This document shows positions 49,101 through 61,575 of a DNA stretch of 64,000 nucleotides, piece by piece (position 1 is the first letter of the stretch; each line of letters starts with the position of its first letter). The notes below the pieces were generated by a model. That model was given only the letters and a program-made list of their open reading frames with translations, ran no database searches and had not been told where the DNA came from. Made by a program: the position numbers and the translations under genes. Source of the DNA: Rhynochetos jubatus (taxonomy: Eukaryota > Chordata > Aves > Eurypygiformes > Rhynochetidae); assembly GCA_027574665.1 (NCBI GenBank), contig CM050648.1, positions 46,601,200 through 46,665,199 of the forward strand. Reading direction: 5' to 3'.

Positions 49101-49341
49101 TACAGCCTTCAGATGCAGAACTTTCATATTATTCATCATCTCTTGAGTGAGATCGCTTTAAACCACTGTGGTATTCTAGAAGTCATTCGTACATGGGAGT
49201 CAGCTTCTGCAGCAGCATGCCTTCAAGATCGATCATTTTCTGCTTGTACGTTTATTTTATACACATATACACATACACACAAGCAGTATACCCACACCTC
49301 CACACTTTCAAAAAGAATTACAGAAATGAAAAGTTACTTAC

Positions 49342-49344
49342 TTT
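49342..49344 (-). other. Candidate 3-nt microexon
   Basis: The minus strand reads tatcacctttacag, AAA, gtaagtaact: a good acceptor and a consensus donor exactly three bases apart, 3.3 kb upstream of exon 4. I recall that ASXL1 has a 3-nt exon at the equivalent place. Inclusion would keep the frame. This could easily be coincidence. Confidence 0.15.
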
Positions 49345-50334
49345 CTGTAAAGGTGATATGAAGTCACAACAACCAGCAACATAGGAAAGAGAAGGAAATA
49401 CTGATTAGCCTTCCTGTATAAAAATTGTATTAATACGTTTTGATCATTTAAAAGACTTCAAGCATTTAAACGTTTCATAAATGCTCTTCCCCGGAATTAC
49501 TATAAATTGGTAGTAGCCAATAAGTCCTCCTAAATATAATCCCCAAATTCTTGTAAATTAACAAAGCAAGCTTCTCACCCCAACTCCCCCAGTCAAAAGT
49601 ATCTCCAACATTTTGTGATTCTGGGCTCCCTCTACTGGTCATGCAGCCCTTGTTACCTAAATCAAAATGCTGGACTGCACACCATCTACACACGAAGCTC
49701 TGCAAAAACACATACAGGAAGTACAGATTTCAGTTACCTTCTCTCCTGCCACCCTCCCCAAAACCCTGCAAAAATCTGGAAAAACGCCAATAAAAACACT
49801 ATTTATTTTTATATTTTGAACATCTCAAACATACAGTTTTGTCACAAAACCACCGAAAACTTCTATGGTTATTCTTTTAATTCTAATGGTCTTTGCTAGA
49901 CTGCTTGGCAAGAGAAAAAAATGACGATTTTGGCAAAAAATATCCCATTTTAAATATGGAAAACAAATTGACCAAAGCCAACCTGTCCAGACAATACAGT
50001 GTAGCAGACAGTGAAAGTTCCCTGACATGCAGACAAGGCACCTCGGGTCCTGCAGCAGACAGCATTTGGGCCACTCAACCCCCCTGCATGCGTTGCAGCC
50101 CCCTCCCAGAGCTTACAAGTGTTCCTGATATGTTCCCAAATCGAGCAACAACTGCTGTAAAAGGAGCACTTAGCCATCGTAAATGTGAACAGTATTTATT
50201 TGTTTGAAATCATTTGCTCATTTTATACGGACCCATAAATAGTCACAAGGGAGCAACAATTTTTACTCACTGCTGGAAACAAAGTAAAACCAAAAGGCTT
50301 CAGAACTAACTTCTAGACCTGATATTAAGTCACA

Positions 50335-50890
50335 GAGAATAAAATACGTTTATAATGCATGTAAGTTACACCAGTTTGGAAGGGTTCACAAGCCCCCTGG
50401 AAGACAGGACCTAAAGTCAAAAGTACCGTGATGAACTGGAGACAGCATTTAAAATAAACAACATGAAATTCAATCAAAAGAAATCCTAAAAGCTATACAA
50501 CGGAATGTGAAATCAAATCAAATGTGTATTTTCATGGCAAGTCCAAGGGGCTGACACCAGCACAGTGAAATGGATCAGAAAGGAATGGCACCAGCAACTG
50601 TGTCAACCAGATTGCTGAAAGACATACAAAGTGAGTATTTTCCTACCTCCAGTGCTAATGGATACCTGTCAAATTCTGGGCCCACTTAAAGAGAAATATA
50701 GGTAAAAGTGTAAAGAAGAACAAGAGTGATAACAGATAAAAATAAGACTTATGAGGGAAGGCTATAAAAAACACATTTGTGTGGTCCAGAAAACAGAAGA
50801 GTCAAAGAAAGTGTAATTGTAATTTTTCAGAAAAATGTAAAACGCTGTTGGAAGTCAATGGAGATTAATGTTCATCATGGTCACCGGGGG
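50335..50890 (+). mobile_element. Old CR1 LINE fragment, sense
   Basis: Plus-strand order matches the CR1 region after the reverse-transcriptase core. It shows ggagacagcatttaaaataa then acaacatgaaattcaatcaa near 50440-50480, aaattctgggcccacttaaa at 50671, and acttatgagggaaggctata at 50746 (the YEERL-like block). It then degrades after about 50890. Many substitutions suggest an old insertion. Whether 50890-51400 is also CR1-derived is unclear. Confidence 0.6.
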
Positions 50891-53240
50891 ATGAAAAAGA
50901 CAGTTCGCAGCTCGTCTGGAAGTGTGAATGTAGCTGTTGTTGTTTTAATCAACACCAGAACCGACAGGGAAGTTTGTAACATGACCTTCATCAGAAGATC
51001 AAATACACATCAGTCCTGGCTAGTGCATATCCTGGCAACTCCCCCAGTGTTGGCATTTGTATTGAATGATCTCTTGAGCATGCATCCAGCACTGGATCCC
51101 AGGATTCTTTATCTCTTTAATAAATCAAAATATTGTGTAACCCTGAGGTTAACCATATACCCTAAGTATACTTCCTGCAACATGCACAGCGGCCAGAAAT
51201 GCTGGAGAACTGACTAGATGCCTGGACATGCACTGCTTGCTGAAATGTTTCATAGAGTGATACATGCAGCTCTGGATGCCGACAGTGATGAAGTGAAGAA
51301 TAAGATTTCCCACTATCTTCAAGGAGTTGTGTGCCCATGGTCTTGCTGTCATGTGCCAGCAAAATGTCCTAACCCGCCTTTCAAGATGGCAGCCATGACC
51401 TAGCTTGGGAGTGACACACAGAAACACCAGGAACCTAAGCAGAAATACCAAGACAAGAAGATCGCTGTCCTATACGTCAGGCAAACTGCTGCTGACTGTA
51501 TTCGAATAGTACAGGCACAGGATCCTTCCCTTGGCACAGAGGGAAGGGGAGAGCACTGAGTAAATGGCTGAAAACAATGAATGCAAGATTTCCTGCCAAC
51601 TATCTATAAACTTCTCAGCAACAGAAGCTTCAAGTTAGTGTAAACAAACCGAATGACATGATGATGAAGTCTCCACTGTCCCCCCTGGTTATTTTGCAGA
51701 TCCCTACACAGGAACATTGCAACCAATATATCTGCTTTCTCATCCAGTGTTAAATACAGACTATGAGTTCCAGGTAGAATGTCCTTCAGTCATCCTTCTT
51801 CCAACAGAGAGCAAAATCATGGACTAAACACGCTAATCCAAACTAAACCAATTGAAATTATCAAGCAGAAAACTTAATTTGAACAAGCAATTTAAATCTT
51901 GCTTTTGGTTTTCTTTCCATTTATTTTCCTGTTGAAAGGTTAATTCATTCATTGCTTGAAATGTTTAAAATACCCCAATCAGCAAATAAATAGTTTTAAT
52001 GTAATATTACTTTTTGATAATCAGGACACTATAAATGCATTCAGCAATTATCTAACTTAACCTAGAAAAATTAATCTAAGTCATATTTTCTGATGTTAAA
52101 ATAGCAACGACATCTTATTTACTAAATCAATACAAGTGTACTTATTTCTGTTAAGTCGTTTTTTGAAAGAAACTGGAATTTGACTAAAAGATTGGATTTT
52201 AAATGATGAACGAAAATACTCTAGTTGTGTTGGACATAAAAGACAAAAGGGAGACTTGAAAATATTACATGTCCAACAGAATTTATTAAACAACAAACCC
52301 ATTATCTTTTAGTATGTGGGTTGTAGGTAGCTAGGGAGCACTTTTATGTAAAGGCTAGAGAAACTGTATACCTGGTAGATCTCAGCCTGTCACACAAAGT
52401 TTTTACTCATAAATTGGAACAAGAAAAAAGCATTTTACTTTTTGAACTACCAATTAGCTTCTTAATTTTAAACGGATTACTAATGAGAACTATTGGAAAT
52501 ACTTTTAATACCTACAGTTTCTGTGTCAAAACTATTTATATGCTGAAGTCTTAACCACTTTAATAAATAAAGTCTTAAGCCTTAAACAGTTGTTTGCTAA
52601 AGTTATACAGGAATTGAAGTGCACACAGGTAGAACACTATTTGTACAGTTTGAATAGTTAATATAGTTGAGGTTTATTCCTAATGTAAGGTCTCTCAATT
52701 GGATCTTTAAATGAATTTTAAAGGATTAAAAGAAAATTTCTTAAAAGAAATACATAATTTTACAGTTTATTTTTAAACAATTTCATCTATGTTAGCCAAA
52801 ATTAACATGAGTTTTGTTCTCATTTGGGCAGTATCCTTAAGAAACTTTTTACATCCGTGGTCCTACGTATGTCTCACACGTGGCAGCTGACTTTCAGCCT
52901 TCAAATATCACAAACAATTCTTGAGCAGTGCAAGTAAGCCAGAAAACTCACAGCTATCAGACAGTAAGACAAGACTAGTACAGCTGATTCGTCTGTAGTT
53001 TCACAGTCTGCAAAAAAAATTCCAGAAGACAATAGGGAAAATGCCTCGTTATAGATACTACTGACATTGTTTCATACTCAACCCTCATAGAGATTTCTTG
53101 TTTTTCTAAACCGTATGAAGATACAGGCAGGAATATCATTAGCACAGCGTAAAAAACACAAGGACCAGTACAGACACGCTAAAACGTTACACATCTGTCA
53201 TAATTATCTTGCGCCTGTCTCACAAGCTAGCAGAACTTAC

Positions 53241-53413
53241 CTGTCAGCTTTCACTGAAGTTAACCCATGTAGTGAATCCCAAATAGCTAAAGCAGAAGAA
53301 CGTAGCGATGAACTTGAACCTTGCCCTTTGTAGTGTGCGAGGGAGTTACAAACAGCTGGAATCACAGCTGAATAAAGGGCCTGGTATATCACCAAGAAAC
53401 TGAATCTTTTCAT
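53241..53413 (-). other. Candidate alternative 5' coding exon of ASXL3
   Basis: A minus-strand frame starts with ATG at 53413, has 57 complete codons and then AG before a consensus donor gtaagt at 53240. The N-terminal half is hydrophobic (RFSFLVIYQALYSAVIPAVC) and the C-terminal half is Ser-rich (GQGSSSSLRSS then ALAIWDSLHGLTSVKAD). The trailing AG is phase 2, which is what exon 4 (starting with the T of a split Ser codon) needs. I do not recognise the peptide. A 57-codon frame can arise by chance; the donor and phase match make it worth listing. Confidence 0.2.
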
Positions 53414-56074
53414 TGTTTTTCAAATGTGAAATAATCTAGAGCAATATTGGAGAGCAATTCAACATGGATACTAAATCCAAGCCAGGTTTTTTTGCATTGT
53501 GTGCAGTGATTACGTGGTATTAGCACACACGATAAAGCACAAACGTAATCAACATCTAGCCGTACGTCCTCATGTGAAAACCAAGGTGAGCAGGTGAATG
53601 AAACTGCTAGCTGAAGGCAACATGACAAAAAGACAGGGCACACTAGTAAGGAAAGGTGGGTCTGATTCCTTCTTTAAGAGTTTGCCAGACTGGTTGCATT
53701 CACCCACCAGCAGTCGCAAATGACTACTTGACCACACAGTCTAAGATGATACTTAGCTTTCTTAGCAAAGCAAAGCTCTCTCGCATGACTGTCCATACAT
53801 TTTTATTCTAATTCTCTCTCAATAGCTAACAGTTTGGCTCACTTTTGCAAATGATGGCACAGACCTAGGGTTTATTCACCTCTTACCTGTATCGCAGCAC
53901 TATGGTATAGCCGATGCTTCCTATTTTACTCAGAGGTAAAGACTACTGAAAACACATCAGATCTGCCCTCTGCTCTGTACAATGGCCTTTGACAGACATC
54001 TCAGTCAAGTTCAGCATTTCCATCCCTTTAGAGCACTCTGTGGTCTGGGTGTATGAAGTTCTGGTACCCTACAACACTGATAATGAATCTTTTAAATATC
54101 TACAGCAAAATGGTATTTCCTGGTGCTGCTGGCCTGGGAAAACTTCTGATGATGTCAAACCTGGTGACAGTAGCTACAGTAATGTTACAAGGAAAAAATT
54201 AGAAAAAGAGTTAATCTGTGGTAAAACCGGAGTTTTATTACGACTGATATAAAACAATAAAATGAAAAGCTCTGGGAATGAAAGTTCATCACAAATCTCA
54301 GTAGGCCTTAGCCAGTAAGGCTTTTTTGTTTCTTTTTTAAACCATTTTCTCTCACAAGAAAGCCCTGACATACAAAAGTTCCAGAAATTTTGTAAAGTTT
54401 AGAAGTGTTCCTGAATAGAATTTTACAGAATTATTGCCATGGATTTTTCCCTGAAAATATTTCTTTCTTCAAAATTTATTTTTGAAGGAAAAATTCCCTA
54501 TGGAGATACAAATTTGCACTAGGTTTATGATGTATTTCTAAACAAGATGCTAACAGTATAGCAGGTATATTTGAGAAGAGAAAATAAAAAGCACACAAAC
54601 ATATCATAGCAATGCCACATTATACACTGTAGACAGAAAGATATAAACATGTTTTCCTGAAATTTAAATACCCCTACCCATTATTTTTGCTGATTACCCT
54701 TACCCTTTGTCAGCCATGCCTCTGAGTAGATCTCCCTGAATATCTTTAATGTTCTGAAAACTATGCTTGAAACACCATGACACCTCCTTAAATGATATTC
54801 ACATATGGCAACAAGCATTCCTCGAGCAGAAAGGAAATGAGAATACAAGTTTTATAGAGAATGTTTACACTTCCCTATGCTCCATAACACCTGGGAAAAA
54901 CTCAGATTTTTTCTTCTTTGTGAAGGAAAAGAAAGGATATATAGTAAATGCATCGCTGTAGTTTGAATCCTTCCCCTTTTGTTGGATGTAGTACAAATAA
55001 TAAAAGAAAAAAGCAATGCTAACAAAAACCAAAGGTATTTCAAATATTTTTTGGAAAGATACAGGCAAAGATTAAAAGAGTACCTTTTGAAATAATCCAA
55101 AAAGAAAAATCTTTCAGAAAGAAAATTATCCCCAAAGAAGAAGAAATCAATGTGTTTCAGAAATGGTCACAACAGCTTAGGTGTCCTCTGGACTGAAAAC
55201 ATCCTCCTCATTCAACATCACTTGAAAGAAACTATTTGATTTCTTTGTGTAACAAATTTTTATACTCATCAAATAATACAGTTCTAACAGCTACTTCCTG
55301 TTCAAGAATATACGTTTATTTCTTTTTTCTTTTAATAAAATACTTCCTTTTAGTAGTTTTAACTGATTTCATTAAAAAGCAGTAGTACATTTTCATTTTC
55401 TGCTCTAATACCAATGATCACTATGAAGGACAAAATTATAAAGAAAGGAAAAAAATGAATCCTTGCCACATGAAAGGAACTCTGGAGTAGGGCTAAAAAA
55501 TGGCTTTCTTAAAGAAACCATAGTTTTGATATATATGATGTCTTATTTTAGTATCAGATTTCACAGGCCCTTGCGGGTTTTAAATACATATGTTTAAAAA
55601 AATGAAGTAATGACTGTGCTACAATCAAAAGTGTACTAAAGCAAAGAAAAACACTGCCACAAAATGTGCAATGTATAAAATGAGAAAAAACCCACCCCAC
55701 CCTTCCAAATATTCTTGGCTTCAAGTTGGGTGAAGCTTAAACTTTAAAAAAAAACATTAAGGTGGAAAGTAAAGTGACTACGCTGAACAAGACAGAGTCA
55801 GTAATCACTGAATGCCTTTTGGCCTCTAAAATTTAATCATTCTACACAAGGGACCTCTATGAAGTTATCCCAAGTTCTCTTGTTTAATTTGGCTTTTTAA
55901 CTGGCCAGTCTCCACAACTTTCTCTGTAGTGCTTTAAGAATACCTTGTGTGTGTTAGTGAGATATAACTGGTTAGTCAAATGCAAAATAAAAAATACCAC
56001 CACCACCCCCCAGTTACAGCTATTTTTAAGAACATTCAGCTCCACCAACCTCACAGACTCACACACTCATAGCC

Positions 56075-58030
56075 TAATTTACATTAGAAGGACCTTCCAG
56101 AAGCCATTTAGTCCAACCTCCTGCTCAAAGCAGGGCCACTTAGATCTGGGCCTTGTCCAGTCAAGTTTTGTGCAATCTCCAAGAATGGAGAATTCACAGC
56201 CTCTCCTCCCATGCTTAACTGCTCTCACTGGGAAAATATTTTTCTTAGTATCAAATCAGAATTTTCCATGTTCCAATTTGTATCTGTTGCCTCTCATTCT
56301 TTGCTTCTCATGCTGTCATTGTGCAACCTCCAAAAAAAGCCTGGCTTTGTTTTCTCTACACCCTCCCACTAGTGAGCTGTGGACTGTCATGGGATCCCCC
56401 TCAGCCTTCTCTTCTCCTGTGTGAACAAGCCCAGCTCTCTCAGCCTTTCCTCATACATAATATGCTCTAGCCTCCAGCCATCTTGGTGGACCTCCACAGG
56501 TATGTACCACTCTGGTACATTAATCTCTTTCCTGTACTAGGAGACCCAAAACTGGACATGGTACTGCAGATATGGTCTCACAAGTGCTCAAGAGAGGAAG
56601 GATCAGTTTCCTTGACCTGCTGGCCACATTCCTTCTAACACAGCCCAGTATGGGCTTGGCCTTCTTTGCAGCAAGGGCACATTGCTGGACGAACTGGCTT
56701 GTTAACCATCAGGGCTTCCAGGTCATTTTCTGAAAAGTCGACTTCTCCCCAGCTAGCCCCCAACCTGTATTGCTGCATGGGTTACTATGTCCCAGATGAA
56801 GGACCTTGCTCTTGCCTTTGTTGAATTTCAAGGGGTTCCTGTTAGCACAATCCTCTGATGTCTTGATCCCTCTGAACAGCAGCCCAGACTTCCAGTGTAC
56901 CAACCACTCCCTCCATTTGAGGATCACCTCCAAACTTGGTGAATGTGCACTCTGTCCTACTGTCCAGGTGTTTAGTAGTAAATTCAACGTTAACAGCCTC
57001 AGTATCAATGCCTGAGCAACACCACCTAGTAACTGGTCACCAATTGGAGTTGGCACCTTTGATCAAAACACTTTGCACCCTGCAGTCCAGGCAAATATCC
57101 ATCCACCTTATTGTCCACTTGCTGCATTGTTCTCTCACCAGTTTGACTGTGAAGATACTATGGGAGATGATGCCAAATGTCTTGCTAAAGTCAATGTAAA
57201 CAACATCCACTGCTCTCCTCTCATGAACTGAGCCAGTCATCTGATCGTAGAAGGCAATGAGACTGGTCAGGCCTTATTTGTCCTTGCTCATTCATATTGG
57301 CTTGCTACATTGGCTCATTGGAATAGGCCATCCTCATTCACCAAGGATGAAAAAACAGCTTTCCTGGGCTGTTTTGTCCACAGTCTGATGATCAACCATG
57401 GCCAGGGCAGTTATCAACCTTCACACCTTCAATGAGTTCTTCTTTCTACATGTGTAACAAGTACAAGACAGAATGTACCCTAGTTAGATCATCAATCATC
57501 TGCATCAAGAAATTGACTTTCAGGAATGTCCTGGCTGGCTTGCATCCCCCTCCCCACTACTATGGCCTGCAATAATTGTAAAGCCCTCAGCTGTTACTTA
57601 CAAGATCCATCTACTTTTCTTGGCCAGATGGCCTGCAGCAGATGCCTACCACAACATTACTCATGTTGTTCTGCCCTCTGATCTCTCTTTTAAGTGTTCA
57701 GTACGCATTCCAAGGCAAAGCACTGTACACTCCTGCCCCTACTTTTCATACACTGACCCTCTTTGCTAGCCTGTATCCATCCATCCATCAATGGCAGCAC
57801 TCTATTTTGTGCACTATCCCACCATGTCTTTGTAACCCTGAGGAGCTCTGCAAATGCACACAGACTTGCAACTCCTCCTGCTTGTTTCCCATGCTCTGTG
57901 TATTTATGTACAGACATCTGAAACGGGAACCCCAGTCATACTGCCTGCATAAGGAAAGCACAAGGTTTCCCCAGCTATGTTGTTCTCTAGACACTTCCCC
58001 AGTGTTCAATGCACTGTTGCCCACCAGTTA
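56075..58030 (-). mobile_element. CR1 LINE, antisense, with endonuclease and RT remnants
   Basis: The longest CR1 copy in the window, reading on the minus strand. From high to low coordinate it has an endonuclease N-terminus (CLYINTQSMGNKQEEL near 57880-57930, then TKTWWDSAQ near 57820). Next is an RT block (RRAVDVVYIDFSKTFG near 57180-57220), then NRNPLKFNKGKSKVLHLG (about 56790-56850), and the 3' untranslated region ending near 56090 (agaaggaccttccagaagcc on the plus strand). Frames are interrupted, so it is dead. The endonuclease and RT blocks are only about 0.5 kb apart, so a large internal part of ORF2 is missing. It may extend to about 58480. Confidence 0.85.
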
Positions 58031-58449
58031 TTCAGCTGCTCCTCAAGCATTCATCAAAATGGTACTTGATACTGCTTGATCAACAGTCAGCTGAAGACAA
58101 AATGCATAGGTAGTCCACAACCAGCTAATAAAAGCTGTCTGTAAGAGCTGACAGAGGAAAATACCTCCAATAATTTGGCCCTGACCTGCAGCAGCAAGCC
58201 ACCAAAGTTTCCCAAAGCAGAAACTCACAGAAGACTTTCCTTGAAGCTTCCTGAAAAAGCCCAGAAACCACTGCAACTGCTAGGTCTCCAATCAAGCGCC
58301 TCTGCTGGGTATCTGAAACACCGTGACAAAACGTACTGCAGAAAAGCAACGAGACTTCTGAGCTGCTGCACCACCACCGAGGAAGCCCATGCAGCATCTG
58401 ACAGAGGCTTCATTAACTCTGTTGCAGAGTGAAAAAGGGAAAGGAAGGC

Positions 58450-59330
58450 AGAACAAACTGTTGCCAGAACACCACAATGGGCCTGGTCTCGTTCAGCAGG
58501 CTGAGTAGGACTGCTTCTTTATCACGCTACACCAGGAACACAATCCTGATGCACTCACAGCTTCCAGCCACGCTCCTCCCCCAATGGATTAGAAGAACCT
58601 CCAGCCTTTCTTATCATCCACGGCAGGGGCTTTTGTTACTGCAGCTGTGTCAGTGACAAGACCCCACCCTGAAGTCATGCCAGTGTAGTGCAGCTGTGTA
58701 CCTGTATGTAAGGCCATGGAATAGTTTCTGCTTTCACCAACACGCTTTACCCCAAAATTAATACCAGGCTCATGTCACTTTCAGCCAGCTCTGCAACTCA
58801 CAGCATCCGCCTCAAAGTCAGACTGCACGTTTCCTGCCTCCATACCATCTTCTCCCCCCACCCCTCTTCTTTTAATTTTGATTATTTCCCCAAACAGTCA
58901 TGTGAACGCTTGTGCCAGCACCCAGGGAGGTGGGCAGCCCAGAACAGGAAAAGCAGCTTGGAGAGAGTGGGATTATTCCTTCGGCTGCAATATTGGTTTA
59001 CAGTAACTAGAGAAGGATGGCCTCAGACTGACACAACTGGTTCCCATTTCAGACTTCTCAGAGCAAGGCCTGTATTTCAACCTTTGTCAGCAACTCAACG
59101 TCCTCCCTCCAGCCGCTCCCGAACCTACATGCCAGATGCAGCTGGCTCGCCTGAGCTGCAGCCCCTTGGGTTGCTACATCTGGCACGAGAAGATGAAGCG
59201 GAGGGGAGAGGCCAGGGTACCACCCTGCTGAGGGAAGGCAGAATTACCAGGCTTGAAGGGGCCTCACATCCCTACACATTCTTCCACTCGAGCCTAATGT
59301 CATGTCCCTATCTCATGTGATTTCAATGCA
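58450..59330. other. GC-richer stretch of unknown nature
   Basis: Higher GC than its surroundings and adjacent to the antisense CR1. It contains a 182-codon plus-strand frame (58772-59320) whose peptide has no motif or repeat I recognise. It may be the 5' part of the CR1 (CR1 5' ends are GC-rich), another repeat, or unique sequence. Confidence 0.3.
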
Positions 59331-60237
59331 GTTTTCTAACCGCTGCCATTAAAACCAACTGCAACTAAATTTATAAAGTTAGAATAGGTGCTTATGTACG
59401 GCCATCTTCCACCTTTGCCCAATCACCAAAAGAAAACGCAAGAAGCAAAACACAACATGCCATTAAGACCTATTAGAATTAAATTTTAAAAGACAAGCGT
59501 ATTTCAGAGAAAAGGCTTAAAATGTGGCAATATTTAACCATTTAAAGGAAATAATCAATGAGTATTGCTGAGCAAAGTTCACTACTGTACAGTTTAAAAC
59601 CATTGCTTGTATTTTATGAGAATTATGGACTTCTTTTTTCAGTTCAGAAATCTTTAAATCTTGAATATGTTACTCAGTGTTGAGCTACCAAACTGTAATA
59701 TGAGATTACATTATTAAGTAATATTTCTCCCGTATAGAAAGGACAGCATTAAAGCAAATTGCTATGCTGAACTGAAAAGTGATTTATTTTTCCTTCTTTA
59801 CTCTCACTAGCAAAAACCTTATTAAATTTGAGTTATCCTAATTAAATATCAAAATAAACTTTGCTCATTCTTTAAAACTGACACATGCCAAGATCCTGAC
59901 CTGCTGGAGTCTGTTACGTTGTGCCATTTCAGCCACAACCATCCATCTGCCTAAGTAATCAATTTTCCAAATCAGTAAGAAAGTTTTTAATGCTTATTAC
60001 AATTTATATGGAAGTTTTTACCTGGAAAGAATGTATCTATTCATTAAATAGCAATGCTGAAACCACCAAAGCTGAGTTATTTTAGTATAAGGATTTTACA
60101 GTTTCTACTTGATGGAAAGTAATTTCCAGGGTCTCGGTTACCACATACAAACTCTACCAGTCAGTTAAAAATTTAGACTTTGCTGCTAAGCGCATTCAGT
60201 TACAGATTCCTCAACCACAGTGGATTTGCTTGGACTT

Positions 60238-60724
60238 GTTTCCTTTTCATTTTTTCTTTTTATTTTTTCTAATTTTGCTTTTTGACTCCTTTTCTTCCAT
60301 TCTCTTCTTTCTCTTTCTTTTCATTACCTCTCAATATTTTTCTATTTTCCTTTTTCTTTTTTCTTCCTCTTCTTTTCTCTCTCCTGCCATTTATCTTTTT
60401 CTTTCCCTTTTTTCTCCCTTCTCTTCTTCCCTCTGTTCTCCTCTCCTCATCCCATGTTCTCTGTTCTTTCCTTTCTTCTTTTTTCTCTTATCATTGTCTT
60501 TTCTTCCTCTTTTCTTTCTGTGTAATCTTCTTTTTCTTTCCTCTCTTCATTCTTTCATCTTTTCTATTTCTTTGTTTTTCCCTTTTTTCTCTCTTTTTTT
60601 TTCTTTTCCTTCTCCTTTCTTTGCTCTTTTCCTTCCCTCCTTTTTCTTCTTCCTTTTCTTTCTCTTCTCTTACTTCTTTTCTTCCTCTCTCTCCTTCTCT
60701 CCCTTGCTTTCTCTTTGTTTCCTT
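60238..60724. repeat. Long polypyrimidine (CT-rich) tract
   Basis: About 490 bp in which the plus strand is almost entirely C and T, with no simple repeat unit, so the minus (ASXL3-sense) strand is almost all purine. It opens two overlapping frames of 167 and 168 codons made mainly of Phe, Ser and Leu; these are compositional artefacts. Long homopurine-homopyrimidine DNA can adopt triplex (H-DNA) structure. Confidence 0.9.
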
Positions 60725-60728
60725 GTGG

Positions 60729-61571
60729 GTTAGCCTTGGCCAGCAGCCAAATGCCCACCCAGTCACTCAGTCCCCCTCCTCAACATGAAACAGGGAGAAA
60801 AGGGGATGAAAAAGCTCATGAGTTCACATAAAGACTGGGAGTTTGCTTACCAGTTACTGGAAAAGGCAAATGAGATTCAACTTGAGAAAAATTTATTGCA
60901 AAATAAAATAGATTTGGGTAGACAAAAAAAAAAAACCAAACAACCAAACCAAAAAAACAACCCACATAACAGCTCCCTGTTTCCAGGCTCAATTTATCTC
61001 CTTCACTCTTGATTCCTCTACCTCTCCCATCACTGAGTGGCACTGAGGGATGGGGGGGCAGGGTTTACAGTCAGTCCATAAGAGCTCTTTGCTGCTGCTA
61101 CTTCCTCCTCACACTTTTGTCTGCTCCAGTGTGGGCTCCCTATGGGCTGCATTTCCTGCCAGGAGCCGCCCCCAGCCTGGGTTTTCCATGGGCAACAGCA
61201 CCTTCAGGAAATATCCGACATTCCAGCATGGGGTCCTCCACAGACTGCCGTGTGGATATCTGCTCTGGTGTGGTCCTCCATGGGCTGCAGGGAAATCTCT
61301 GCTCTGGTGCCTGGAGCACGTCCTCCCTTCCTTCTTATCTGACCTTGGTGTTCACACTACTATTTTGCACTCGCTTTTTCACACTCTTCTTCTGTCTGAG
61401 TGGTGGTTTTGCCCTTTCTAAACATGTTACCATAGGGGCACCACCATCTCAGCTGCTGGGCTCAGCCATGCCCTGCGGTGGGTCAGTTGGAGATGGCTGG
61501 AACCGCCTGTGTCCACCATGGGGGAGCCCCAGCCCGTCCTCACAGAGGCCGCCACTACCAGCCCCATGTCA
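60729..61571. mobile_element. LTR-like avian interspersed repeat
   Basis: A distinct GC-richer block of about 840 bp interrupts pyrimidine-rich DNA. It starts with gggttagccttggccagcag and contains a purine-rich patch, an AT-rich stretch with an A-run, and near-repeats of a module like ctgctccagtgtgggctccc at 61121 and 61261. I recall similar sequence as a dispersed bird repeat of endogenous-retrovirus LTR type, but cannot confirm the family. No gag, pol or env coding is seen, so it would be a solo or non-autonomous LTR. The 252-codon plus-strand frame that runs through it shows no domain and is probably chance. Orientation is not established. Confidence 0.5.
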
Positions 61572-61575
61572 TGTA

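Noticed and set aside
49256..49280. CA/TA-rich stretch
   Set aside because: Too short and interrupted to call a microsatellite.
55945..56424. 159-codon plus-strand frame
   Set aside because: It is antisense to the 3' region of a CR1 element.
60230..60788. Two overlapping plus-strand frames of about 167 codons
   Set aside because: They are Phe/Ser/Leu strings produced by the pyrimidine tract, with no domain or normal amino-acid composition.
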